This document shows, piece after piece, positions 1-7,069 of a DNA stretch of 12,350 bases. The notes under the pieces are model-generated. The model ran no database searches and was not told where the DNA came from. It was given only the letters and a program-made list of their open reading frames with translations. The stretch lies in assembly GCA_003564915.1 (NCBI GenBank), contig PXDX01000050.1, positions 1-12,350 on the forward strand, in the 5' to 3' direction. Position numbers and translations under genes: made by a program. Every line of letters starts with the position of its first letter. Position 1 is the stretch's first letter. The stretch is from a candidate division WWE3 bacterium. Its GTDB lineage: Bacteria > Patescibacteriota > WWE3 > UBA101185 > UBA10185.

Positions 1-52
1 CGCTTGTCTTTTTGGGGCTGGGCGGTATAAAATATATCACCTCCGCAGGAGA
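1..52 (+). repeat. 52-bp direct repeat, copy 1 (inside first pilin gene)
   Basis: Bases 1-52 are identical to 412-463, 411 bp downstream. The repeat spans the end of the first helix and the IKYITSAGD motif in two adjacent pilin paralogues. The repeat may extend left beyond the window. Confidence 0.9.
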
Positions 53-212
53 TGCTAAGGCTGCAGAAGAGGCCAGGGGAATGTTAACGAACGCTATCAT
101 AGGATTGGTAATAGCTTTAGGTGCCGTAGCCTTGAGAATAATTCTATTTAACGTTATAGGAGTGGGAGATATAAACATTGGAGAACCTTTCGATCCGCTT
201 TTAGAAATGTAG
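1..212 (+). CDS. Pilin-like two-helix membrane protein (T4SS pilin/VirB2-type), 5' truncated by window edge
   Basis: The reading frame is open from the window edge (first full codon at base 3) to a TAG at 210-212, giving the last 69 or so residues. It begins inside the first helix (LVFLGLGG), passes through the motif GGIKYITSAGDAKAA, then a second hydrophobic helix (about 24 residues, from MLTNAIIGLVIALGAVAL) and ends in a short acidic/proline tail. The same order is seen in the next three genes, so this is the first visible member of a tandem paralogous array. The family resembles the small T4SS pilin/VirB2-like proteins common in Patescibacteria, which would sit in the cytoplasmic membrane before assembly. 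An internal TTG at 12 is not a credible start because the homologous helix continues upstream. The true start lies outside the window. Family assignment is from pattern recognition, not a search. Confidence 0.75.
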   Translation, partial: LVFLGLGGIKYITSAGDAKAAEEARGMLTNAIIGLVIALGAVALRIILFNVIGVGDINIGEPFDPLLEM

Positions 213-251
213 TGAAAGGCGAGCTCTCTTGGTTTGTTGTAGAGATTTAAC

Positions 252-257
252 GGGAGG
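252..257 (+). promoter_or_regulatory. Shine-Dalgarno site for the pilin gene at 267
   Basis: GGGAGG lies 9 nt upstream of the ATG at 267. It is the clearest Shine-Dalgarno sequence among the start sites examined. It fits translation of an internal operon gene, in contrast with the apparently leaderless starts at 5540, 7085 and 11283. Confidence 0.75.
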
Positions 258-266
258 TGTGTAGGT

Positions 267-632
267 ATGTTGTTTAAGGAACTAGGCTTACAAATAGTAC
301 AGGCTCAGGTTATAACGGATCCGGTTGATCCTCTTGGAGATCGTTTTGGTACTCTGGCGGATATATTCGGTTTCGCAATCAACGTTATTATAGGTTTATC
401 TGTAGGTTTGGCGCTTGTCTTTTTGGGGCTGGGCGGTATAAAATATATCACCTCCGCAGGAGACGCTAAAGCGGCCCAAGAGGCCAGGGCCCTGATAGCT
501 AATGCTATTATTGGAATGGTCATTGCTTTAGGAGCAGTTGCGATAATGTCTATTCTATTCAATATATTGGGGGTTCAGGAATTTGATTTAGGGGATGTGC
601 CAATCATGCCCCCGATTAATTTGGGAGGTTAG
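267..632 (+). CDS. Pilin-like two-helix membrane protein (T4SS pilin/VirB2-type)
   Basis: This 121-residue protein has an ATG start supported by a GGGAGG site 9 nt upstream. An N-terminal stretch of about 33 residues is followed by helix 1 (about 34-56), the conserved loop GGIKYITSAGDAKAAQ (about 56-71), helix 2 (about 76-99) and a short acidic/proline tail ending PPINLGG. There is no classical positively charged signal peptide. The N-terminal segment, which contains an AQA-like site near residue 14, might be processed as in VirB2/TrbC pilins, but that is inference. It is a close paralogue of the gene ending at 212 and shares 52 identical bases with it. The likely role is a major or minor subunit of a conjugation/secretion-type pilus encoded with the VirB6-like protein at 5540-7012. 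An alternative is a general holin-like membrane protein. Confidence 0.8.
   Translation: MLFKELGLQIVQAQVITDPVDPLGDRFGTLADIFGFAINVIIGLSVGLALVFLGLGGIKYITSAGDAKAAQEARALIANAIIGMVIALGAVAIMSILFNILGVQEFDLGDVPIMPPINLGG
412..463 (+). repeat. 52-bp direct repeat, copy 2 (inside second pilin gene)
   Basis: These bases are identical to 1-52. Similarity falls off sharply downstream although the two proteins remain alike, which suggests local gene conversion or recent recombination between paralogues. Confidence 0.9.
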
Positions 633-712
633 TTAGATTAGGATTGAGAAAGAAAAGGATAAGAGAATAAGCGAGCGTTGTATGAACACAATTGCTTCGC
701 GAAGTTATTAAC

Positions 713-1039
713 ATGGATATTTTCAGCGAACTACAATTTGTTCTAGATGTAGCTCCGGATAGACCCGAAATTGAAGGTATCGGAGATATCTTAGGCTTGG
801 TAATGAATTTGTTGATGGGGTTAGGAATAGGCATTTCCGCCATATTTATAGGGTTAGCTGGGATAAAATTTATTACCAGCGGAGGAGATCCTAAAGCCGT
901 TGATCAGTCAAAAAGAGCTCTAACCTATGCAATAGTGGCTGCGATTATAAGTGTGGGAGCCTTAGCTTTCAGAATCATATTGTTACAAGTAATTGGAGTG
1001 GAGGGCCAGGATCTTATTGACCCGGTACCCAGCTTTTGA
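713..1039 (+). CDS. Pilin-like two-helix membrane protein (T4SS pilin/VirB2-type)
   Basis: This is a 108-residue protein from the ATG at 713. A TTG at 692 in the same frame would add seven residues, but TTG is the weaker choice and neither start has a convincing Shine-Dalgarno site. The architecture matches its neighbours: an acidic N-terminal segment, helix 1 (LGLVMNLLMGLGIGISAIF region, about 25-48), the motif GIKFITSGGDPKAV, a basic stretch (QSKRAL) and helix 2 (about 70-92). It ends DPVPSF before a TGA. It is more divergent from the first two genes than they are from each other and carries GGDPKA rather than AGDAKA, so the array is not a set of identical copies. It probably contributes a distinct subunit to the same membrane or pilus structure. 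Confidence 0.78.
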   Translation: MDIFSELQFVLDVAPDRPEIEGIGDILGLVMNLLMGLGIGISAIFIGLAGIKFITSGGDPKAVDQSKRALTYAIVAAIISVGALAFRIILLQVIGVEGQDLIDPVPSF

Positions 1040-1054
1040 TGTAATTTATTTAGT

Positions 1055-1086
1055 TTAACAAAGGATACTTTATTTAGGTATATACA
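1055..1086 (+). promoter_or_regulatory. Possible promoter for the pilin gene at 1096
   Basis: TTAACA (1055-1060) is followed after 18 nt by TATATA (1079-1084), with an overlapping TATACA at 1081-1086. The start codon is 11 or 9 nt after these hexamers, and no Shine-Dalgarno site precedes the ATG at 1096. This would give a very short or absent leader. The region is AT-rich, so chance matches are likely. Confidence 0.35.
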
Positions 1087-1095
1087 TTTATAAAT

Positions 1096-1503
1096 ATGTC
1101 TCTTCTAGGACTTGTCGACATAATTGGTCGTATTTTTAACATCATCACTCTTGCAGCTGGAGCAGTTTTTACTATTCTCGTTTTAGTGGCAGGTTATAAA
1201 TTTGCTACTTCTCAAGGAGATCCAAAAGCTATTGCAGGGGCCAAACAAAGTATCACCTACGCTGTGATTGGTTTGGCGGTGGTTATCGGGATCTTTTTTA
1301 TACAGATGGCCGTCGTGCTCGTTTTAGGATTTGATTCCGATTTAGGTGTCATGGCCTCTGAAGGAGGCGGAATCTTTCGCCTTATAAGAGAGGGGGTCTG
1401 TGATATTTTGACTTTTGCTGCAATTTGCGACCCAGGATGTGCAGAATTTGTGTCAGGAGGCGCTGGGGATAGGTATAATATAATATGTAATATCACTATG
1501 TAA
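1096..1503 (+). CDS. Pilin-like membrane protein with cysteine-bearing C-terminal tail
   Basis: This is a 135-residue protein whose N-terminus is already hydrophobic: helix 1 covers about residues 12-33, then the family motif appears as GYKFATSQGDPKAIAGAK (about 33-50), then helix 2 (about 54-78). Unlike its neighbours it continues for about 55 further residues with four cysteines (102, 111, 115, 131) and a glycine-rich stretch. If the tail faces outside, these could form disulfides; a bound metal is also possible. There is no clear ribosome-binding site before the ATG. The gene ends at a TAA created by a 13-bp tandem duplication (1485-1510). It is the last plus-strand gene before a convergent gene on the other strand, with only 12 bp between the two stops. 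A specialised minor pilin or adaptor is plausible but unproven. Confidence 0.75.
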   Translation: MSLLGLVDIIGRIFNIITLAAGAVFTILVLVAGYKFATSQGDPKAIAGAKQSITYAVIGLAVVIGIFFIQMAVVLVLGFDSDLGVMASEGGGIFRLIREGVCDILTFAAICDPGCAEFVSGGAGDRYNIICNITM

Positions 1504-1510
1504 TATCACT
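1485..1510 (+). repeat. 13-bp perfect tandem repeat across a stop codon
   Basis: ATGTAATATCACT occurs at 1485-1497 and again, directly adjoining, at 1498-1510. The second copy supplies the final ATG codon and the TAA stop of the gene at 1096-1503. Confidence 0.95.
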
Positions 1511-1515
1511 TTCTT

Positions 1516-2106
1516 TTAATCAAAAGCCCCTTCCCACTCGTGATGCCCTCTCATATATTCCTCTAGTATTTCCGGATCAATATCATCATCCAGTAACCAA
1601 GACTCGCCGGCATCATCAACGGGTACAGGATCATAGCGGTATGTGTAGTTAAAAGAGCTTTTTATTGAGGTTTCCTCCGGCCCCTCCAAGTTAAGAATCG
1701 TTATTCTGTACGTAAGGGCTTCATTCCAGATTCTGACATTAGGAAATATTGTTAGGATCTTGTTTTCTTCGTCATAGGTTCTGAAGGCAAGTGATATTTC
1801 AGGACTTACGCTGTACTCAAGAGACTCTAGATCTATTGGTTTATTAAAATGAATGTTGATTCTATCGTTGAATTTCTTTTCGGTACTTCCGGACACTGGG
1901 CTCTCTTTGATAACGCTTATTATATTTTCTTCCTCTTCGGGAGAAACGGGCTCGGTAATCTCAGGCGGCCTGATTATCACGTCCTGGGGAGCACCATATT
2001 CGTACACAAACCGCGTTAAGATCATGGAAATGATTCCCAATATTATTATCAGCAGGATAAAAAGAGCTATTTTGTATTTTTTTATCCGTTTTATCAATTC
2101 TTTCAT
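1516..2106 (-). CDS. Membrane-anchored protein with SbsA/Big_5-like Ig domain
   Basis: This is a 196-residue protein from the ATG at 2106, 19 bp after the upstream gene ends. An earlier in-frame ATG at 2160 would overlap that gene by 35 bp and place 18 residues before the basic N-terminus. The later start puts lysine/arginine residues (MKELIKRIKK) directly before a single hydrophobic helix (about 12-31), a normal membrane anchor. A proline/glutamate-rich linker (about 45-62) leads to a domain at about 66-155 with the pattern SPVSGSTEKKFNDRINIHFN, later ILTIFPNVRIWNE and then LTYRITI. This resembles bacterial Ig-like SbsA/Big_5 domains of surface proteins. The tail is acidic with an HH pair. 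The domain should face the outside. Being cotranscribed with the M23-domain protein suggests a cell-surface partner in the same apparatus. The exact function is unknown. Confidence 0.75.
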   Translation of the reverse strand: MKELIKRIKKYKIALFILLIIILGIISMILTRFVYEYGAPQDVIIRPPEITEPVSPEEEENIISVIKESPVSGSTEKKFNDRINIHFNKPIDLESLEYSVSPEISLAFRTYDEENKILTIFPNVRIWNEALTYRITILNLEGPEETSIKSSFNYTYRYDPVPVDDAGESWLLDDDIDPEILEEYMRGHHEWEGAFD

Positions 2107-2125
2107 GTAATATCTTAAACTTATT

Positions 2126-5100
2126 TTACCAATAGTTTCGGTTTTCGGTACAGAATACATTGTCGGGCCTTATAATATTGTTATTTATCATGGCCTCTAT
2201 ATGCACATGCGGACCTGATATAGGGTACAGTCTTCCGATATGAGTTCCCGCAGGTAAAGGAGTTCCCTCATGAAAGGCTCTTGTAACCGTAGTGTTCCTG
2301 GTAATATGAAGTATGTGCATGTGATAATCGGTTCCATCGCCGCCTCTTCTGTAAACGTTTACCCAATCCCCCGAACTTATTGTTCCTATGGCGATGACAC
2401 GCCACGTTTGGGGGCTGCCTTCTGGGGCGTCGTAGTCTAGGTCTCCTACTGGCCACTCCGGTAAATAGACCTCAGAGGAATTCCAGGAAGCGAAATCAGC
2501 GGCAAAACCAAAGTGCCATTTAGGATCATTAATAGGGCAATGGGAGCATCCCGGAGTTATTACTGAACCACATACCTGGCAGTTTGGATATCCTCCTGAC
2601 CGGTCGAATTGCCAAGGCACATTGAAGCACCATCTGTACACCCGTGTTCCGTGTCCGTGATGATCATACCCCAAACACCCCGGTTCAAAGTCGGTATTAG
2701 GAGGAGCTCTTCTCCCAAAAGAAGGATAACTTAGATACCCTCCACTAGAGAAAAAACATCCGCCGGGATCTATATCAGGTAAAGGTTGTCCAGGAGGACT
2801 GGCGCGCGCCTGCTGCCCGTCTATACTTCCAATTTTTGATATATCTACAGATGTAAATGTACCTACGATTGTCAAAAAGGAGAAAACAACCGGAGCCATA
2901 AATATTAGAAAAATCGCTATTAGATAAGCAAAGAATTTAACTGCATTATAAAAGGATTTTTCCGTAAATTCAAAGAACTCACTCATATCTGCTTTAAGGA
3001 TACTTTTGCCTAGTTTTTCCGCCATGTCTATGGCAATCCTACTCAAGATTTGTACGGCTTTTTCCAGAGGTGCAGCGAAGACGCCCCCCACTCCACCGGT
3101 TATTGCCGTGATAGCTCCCGTTATCGAGGCTGCCAAAGCATGGGAAACGGTCATTTTCCATCCTATTAGTTTGCCGGCAACTTTACCCAAGGCACCACTA
3201 AAAATTTTATTTTGAAGAACGCTTAATTTTTGAGTAAAGTGCTGCATCAGGCCTCTGAATTCTTGGGTTATACCTATACCGAGGTTTTTTACTTTATCAA
3301 TATCATAAAGATGTAGTGAAGCAATCAGATCAAATATTCTTTCATGGTCTTGAAGCGACTCTATTCCAACCTTATGGCCGTCTTTCTGCAGCCAGCTAGT
3401 GAACTTGTCGAATTTCAGCATAAAAGACCTGGCTTTTTCATCATTGTTATCGAACATTTTCATGAATCTGTCAAATTTATTCTTATCACCGTCAAAGAAT
3501 TTCTTTAAGTTACCTTTTAAATCCTTCCCTTGAGCGAGCTCTGCAAAAATAGACTTACCATCATTTGATGAAGCCTTTGTCAGCATGCCTTTTAGGAGAT
3601 CTTTTTCTTTTCCATCCTTAATGAAGTTTTCGTAAAGTTTATTGTTTTTAATAATGTCAAAGGATCTGCTTCCTCTTATTTTGAAAGCCTCGCCGCCTAC
3701 ATTAACCTCAAAAATATTATGAAAAGCTTTGTTGTTTTTAATTACGTTGTTAAACCATTTGAATAAGAAGAATTTAGGAACAATTTCATTTCCTGCTGCA
3801 TCCAGAAGAGTGTCTGTTTCATTTATGGTCAACCCAAAGTAATGCATCTTCTCCATGAAAAGGGTGGTGTAGTACTCAGGAGTGAAAACTCTCAGGCGGG
3901 GGGATATCTTTGCCAGCCAGAGGAACTGATCTACAGCCTTACCGCTGTAGAAAACTTCGAGGAAGTCATCGTTTGAGAAGTAAGCCCTGTCCCTCTCCAG
4001 AGTCGGGAGCATGGTTCTCATTTTTCTAACGTACTCTCTTCCGGGAGTCTTACTGTTAAAGACTTCTTCAAGCTGGTCAGTGGATAATCTTTCGGCAAGT
4101 GTTTTTAGTAAAGACCGTTCAATACTGTCTTCGATAAAGTTTCCCCCGGTAAGGTCTTTTTTAAGAGCGGCTATATCGTTGATCATTTTCATCCTTTGAA
4201 GCGTGTCCGTAGGTAGAGGTCTATCAAGAACCTTTTCGATCTTTCCTAATGTTGCATCGAATCTTTGCAAATTCCTTTCCAGTCTTCCCATTTCTGCCAT
4301 TGGAAGATCTATAAGCTCACCGTCCGTTAGTTTTTCATAAAATTCAAGCCTCTTTCCTATCTTCCCTTCGATCGCGCTTCTTCTGCTGGCACTCAATACA
4401 GATGGATCCAGGCCGGTGCGAATTAATTCTATTTGAGCTTTTGATTTATTAACGCTATCTCTTGCATTTTCTATTGAGTTTTTCAGTAAATCTTGTGCGA
4501 CCGCATCATCCATTACATTGGTATTGATTGCTGACAAAACTCCCTCCAGACCTCTTCCGCCCGTGTAAGGACTCCATGCCCCCAGACTTTTGTTTACACT
4601 ATCTGTGTCTCTTGCTAAATCTTGGATTGCGGAAAAGGTAGTGATTTTTCGAGCATTAGCGTCGTTGCGGTTAAAGGATATTTCCCCGGCTTCGACTCCT
4701 GCCTTTAGAGCGATGTCGGTTCCCTTCGAAGTAGATCTTAATATTTTGTCAAAGTTTCCATCTCTGAAAAAGACGCTTTTAATATCTCCCTGAAAATCCG
4801 CAATCTGACGGGCAGTGTCTAACCCGATGTCGATGTCTTTTTCATTATGTTTAACGGAGATGTGGGCTATCTCCAAAGGCCCTCTACCTTGATCATCCAA
4901 ACCCGGACCAACACCTCTTTCCCCTACAGTAAGGAGGGCTTGTTTTTCACGGAATCTTCTTAGGCCGGTATCTTCCTCACCTCTGGGAATACCGGTTATA
5001 CCCATCCAAAGGATCTCCCTTTTCTTTAGCTGTATGTCTTCCCAATCCGTAAGCTCTCTCCAGGCTTCTCTCGGTATTCTCCTTAACCACTTACCGGGAT

Positions 5101-5440
5101 CTTTTGCGATTTCTCTTGGATCTAGATTGATTGAAAAACCGGCAACTCCGGCAAGCTCTCCCCTCTCCTCTTTAAGCTCGGATTCCGTATAACCTTGCAA
5201 CTCCTCGGCCGATAGATGTTGGGAAAAAATATTGGCTTTGAAAGATCTTTTTAATCCCTCGTCAAACCTGTCCCTCACGTATTGGGGAATATCCCCGAAG
5301 TTTAGAACCATATCGTCGACGGCATCAGAGAAGATGTTTAGATCATACTCTTTTGGATTGTAAGGGGAACGTCCCCCGCCAGGTCTTCTAGGTATCTTTT
5401 CCCCGGGGTAGTATCCCGTGTATCCTGCCGGTCTTGCCAT
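2126..5440 (-). CDS. Large membrane protein with C-terminal M23 (LytM-like) peptidase domain
   Basis: This is a 1104-residue protein with no N-terminal signal peptide. Residues 1 to about 760 are charged, largely helical-looking and not recognised. A Gly/Ala-rich hydrophobic stretch lies at about 768-790 and a strong transmembrane helix at about 836-860. The rest is cysteine-rich (895, 922, 938, 954, 957, 965, 968, 1097) and holds an M23-like metallopeptidase domain at about 976-1085. Putative zinc/catalytic residues are H976 and D982 (WHFGFAADF), H1040/H1042/H1045 (YHMHILH) and H1078/H1080 (GPHVHIE). M23 enzymes cut peptidoglycan cross-bridges, and T4SS loci often carry such a wall hydrolase to open a path for the channel. 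The gene is divergent from the VirB6-like gene and upstream of the Ig-domain gene, so the three probably serve one apparatus. The M23 call is firm; the role of the long N-terminal part is unknown. Confidence 0.85.
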   Translation of the reverse strand: MARPAGYTGYYPGEKIPRRPGGGRSPYNPKEYDLNIFSDAVDDMVLNFGDIPQYVRDRFDEGLKRSFKANIFSQHLSAEELQGYTESELKEERGELAGVAGFSINLDPREIAKDPGKWLRRIPREAWRELTDWEDIQLKKREILWMGITGIPRGEEDTGLRRFREKQALLTVGERGVGPGLDDQGRGPLEIAHISVKHNEKDIDIGLDTARQIADFQGDIKSVFFRDGNFDKILRSTSKGTDIALKAGVEAGEISFNRNDANARKITTFSAIQDLARDTDSVNKSLGAWSPYTGGRGLEGVLSAINTNVMDDAVAQDLLKNSIENARDSVNKSKAQIELIRTGLDPSVLSASRRSAIEGKIGKRLEFYEKLTDGELIDLPMAEMGRLERNLQRFDATLGKIEKVLDRPLPTDTLQRMKMINDIAALKKDLTGGNFIEDSIERSLLKTLAERLSTDQLEEVFNSKTPGREYVRKMRTMLPTLERDRAYFSNDDFLEVFYSGKAVDQFLWLAKISPRLRVFTPEYYTTLFMEKMHYFGLTINETDTLLDAAGNEIVPKFFLFKWFNNVIKNNKAFHNIFEVNVGGEAFKIRGSRSFDIIKNNKLYENFIKDGKEKDLLKGMLTKASSNDGKSIFAELAQGKDLKGNLKKFFDGDKNKFDRFMKMFDNNDEKARSFMLKFDKFTSWLQKDGHKVGIESLQDHERIFDLIASLHLYDIDKVKNLGIGITQEFRGLMQHFTQKLSVLQNKIFSGALGKVAGKLIGWKMTVSHALAASITGAITAITGGVGGVFAAPLEKAVQILSRIAIDMAEKLGKSILKADMSEFFEFTEKSFYNAVKFFAYLIAIFLIFMAPVVFSFLTIVGTFTSVDISKIGSIDGQQARASPPGQPLPDIDPGGCFFSSGGYLSYPSFGRRAPPNTDFEPGCLGYDHHGHGTRVYRWCFNVPWQFDRSGGYPNCQVCGSVITPGCSHCPINDPKWHFGFAADFASWNSSEVYLPEWPVGDLDYDAPEGSPQTWRVIAIGTISSGDWVNVYRRGGDGTDYHMHILHITRNTTVTRAFHEGTPLPAGTHIGRLYPISGPHVHIEAMINNNIIRPDNVFCTENRNYW

Positions 5441-5448
5441 ACATAATT

Positions 5449-5478
5449 ATTTTAACCTTAGTATAGGTGTTTTAACAA
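5449..5478 (-). promoter_or_regulatory. Candidate promoter for the M23-domain gene
   Basis: On the minus strand TTGTTA (5478 to 5473) is followed after 18 nt by TAAAAT (5454 to 5449). The ATG at 5440 starts 8 nt further on, so a start of transcription about 7 nt after the -10 would leave almost no leader. A competing -10, TATACT, lies at 5465 to 5460 but lacks a good -35. No Shine-Dalgarno site precedes the ATG. Confidence 0.5.
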
Positions 5479-5503
5479 GGACTTGATTATTATTTTTATT
5501 TCC

Positions 5504-5533
5504 TTGACAATAGTCTCTTTTTACGGATAGAAT
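5504..5533 (+). promoter_or_regulatory. Sigma70-type promoter giving a leaderless mRNA for the VirB6-like gene
   Basis: TTGACA (5504-5509), a perfect -35 consensus, is followed after 18 nt by TAGAAT (5528-5533). The ATG at 5540 begins exactly 6 nt after the -10, where transcription should start, and no Shine-Dalgarno site is present. This argues for the ATG at 5540 over the in-frame TTG at 5534. The promoter stands back to back with that of the minus-strand gene, and the two -35 elements are about 25 bp apart. Confidence 0.75.
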
Positions 5534-5539
5534 TTGTCT

Positions 5540-7012
5540 ATGAAATCGAAATCCAATGCTTTGAGAGTTTTAATTTTTTCTTTTATTTTAATTTGCAGTG
5601 CCGGTACTTATGCTTTTACTCCCAAAGCGGAAGCATCTTTTCCTTTTCCATGGACGATTGGTCAGCGGATAGGGATGTGGGGAACGAGGCAGATAGCATA
5701 TAAGATTGAAGGCGCTGTGAATAAAGCCTTGGATCTTGTAAGGACGGTTATAAACATGTCTATAGCTATAGGCATGGATGTGCCCGCCTATATAGCTTTT
5801 CAAGCCACCCCCGATCAACTCAGTGCTTGTTATATGATCGCTCCGGATATATACGGATTTCTTAGGGAAGGTGGGGGATTTGTTGAAGGCCCATATAATC
5901 TTGGAGACCTGCCCGTCACCCAAGCAAGAGTAGCCGAAGGGTCTTTGGATGGCGAGGTTGTGGAGGATGCTTTAGATACCATTAACGCTTACATCAACGA
6001 TGGGGGATCCTGTAATTTTAACCAGACGGTGGGAGAGGGCGGAGGCGTTAGTCTTGGAGCGGGGTCACTCGCGAGTGTTACTGCATCGATGCGTGAGGTG
6101 ACCATAAACGAGCCACTTCCCGTAAACATGGCCTCATTTTTCTATCATTACGCCAACGTTATTCCCGGTGTTCGAAATACTGCTTTTGCACAAGACGGCG
6201 TGCGTTATGTAACTCTGATCGGCTCAGGGACGGTGTTTGCTTTATGGCGAATTACCAGGAATATTGCTCTAGGCCTAATGTCCGTGCTGCTTCTTGTTAT
6301 AGGAATGATGATTATGACCAGAAAGAAGATTAGCCCTCAAGCTGTAGTTACAGTTCAAAACGCACTGCCCAGAGTCGCCCTTGCCATAGTGTTGATATTT
6401 TTTAGTTTTCCTATCGGGGCGTTTTTAGCATCTCTAATTCTTCCTTTAACTTTAGCCGGCGCGCAACTGTTAGAGGCCATGATGTTTGAGAGTATAATAG
6501 GGGATCTATCGGAGGTTTTTCTGACAGGCAACAATAACCTATTAATGATTATGGGTATGTCCATTGTTTACTCTCTGGGAGTCGGCTTCTTTGCCGCCAT
6601 AGTAGGCATACTCTCTTTGTTTGCGTATCTTGTTTTCCTGTTGATTATTTATGTAAAAGCCGTTTTTATATATGTTCGTGTTCTTTTCAATATAATCTTT
6701 TCTCCTCTGCAGTTTGCATTAGGAGCACTTCCGGGCAAGGAAAGCGCTACATTGGATTGGTTTAAGAATATGGCAGTGGATGTAATTTCGGTACCGGCTA
6801 TGTTTTTTATGCTTACACTTGGATTTGTGTTTCTGGCTATAGTTACAATCTCTGCCATGACCGCTCCGTTCACAGATGCCCCCACTTTAGATGTAATATA
6901 TCGTCCCTTCTTTGTATATATGTCTCCGGTTGTAATGCTATTCTGCTTTATGACCGCTCTGAAAATGCCCGGAAAAGTGAAGGGCGCGGTTTGGGGAGAT
7001 AAGAAACGCTAA
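5540..7012 (+). CDS. VirB6/TrbL-like polytopic T4SS membrane protein
   Basis: This is a 490-residue protein from the ATG at 5540; an in-frame TTG at 5534 would add only two residues and would lie upstream of the predicted transcription start. Residues 1-32 form a typical signal peptide (KSK..., hydrophobic core, AEA then S). A soluble, probably external part follows (about 33-220, with Cys 97 and 158 as a possible disulfide). Then come about six hydrophobic segments (about 243-260, 279-306, 338-366, 367-392, 410-440, 456-474) and a basic C-terminus ending GDKKR. The segment RKKISPQAVVTVQNALPRVA between helices resembles what I recall of VirB6-like proteins in Patescibacteria T4SS clusters. 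VirB6/TrbL forms the inner-membrane channel around the substrate path. Its neighbours, four pilin-like genes and a wall hydrolase, fit that role. No ATPase is visible in the window. Confidence 0.72.
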   Translation: MKSKSNALRVLIFSFILICSAGTYAFTPKAEASFPFPWTIGQRIGMWGTRQIAYKIEGAVNKALDLVRTVINMSIAIGMDVPAYIAFQATPDQLSACYMIAPDIYGFLREGGGFVEGPYNLGDLPVTQARVAEGSLDGEVVEDALDTINAYINDGGSCNFNQTVGEGGGVSLGAGSLASVTASMREVTINEPLPVNMASFFYHYANVIPGVRNTAFAQDGVRYVTLIGSGTVFALWRITRNIALGLMSVLLLVIGMMIMTRKKISPQAVVTVQNALPRVALAIVLIFFSFPIGAFLASLILPLTLAGAQLLEAMMFESIIGDLSEVFLTGNNNLLMIMGMSIVYSLGVGFFAAIVGILSLFAYLVFLLIIYVKAVFIYVRVLFNIIFSPLQFALGALPGKESATLDWFKNMAVDVISVPAMFFMLTLGFVFLAIVTISAMTAPFTDAPTLDVIYRPFFVYMSPVVMLFCFMTALKMPGKVKGAVWGDKKR

Positions 7013-7013
7013 G

Positions 7014-7029
7014 CTCGATTTATTTCGAG
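7014..7029 (+). terminator. Weak hairpin after the VirB6-like gene
   Basis: CTCGA (7014-7018) and TCGAG (7025-7029) can form a 5-bp stem with a 6-nt loop just after the stop. There is no following T-run, so it is at best a weak terminator or an mRNA 3' end structure. Confidence 0.2.
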
Positions 7030-7069
7030 AACCATACAACTTCAAAAAATAAAAGAACTGTGCTTCCTG

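Noticed and set aside
305..562. Minus-strand open frame across the second pilin gene, with similar ones at 616-843 and 1257-1496
   Set aside because: These mirror the hydrophobic codons of conserved plus-strand pilin genes and show no independent start signals.
695..704. Perfect 10-bp palindrome CTTCGCGAAG upstream of the third pilin gene
   Set aside because: It is short, does not extend outward and has no second copy in the window, so an operator call is not supported.
692..712. TTG start extending the third pilin gene by seven residues
   Set aside because: There is no Shine-Dalgarno site and only a poor TATGAA upstream; the ATG at 713 is preferred, though the question is not settled.
2107..2160. 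Longer start (ATG at 2160) for the Ig-domain protein
   Set aside because: It would overlap the upstream gene by 35 bp and push the basic residues and membrane anchor inward; the ATG at 2106 gives a normal anchor N-terminus.
7014..7029. Hairpin as a true rho-independent terminator
   Set aside because: The stem is only 5 bp and no T-run follows; it is kept only as a low-confidence entry.
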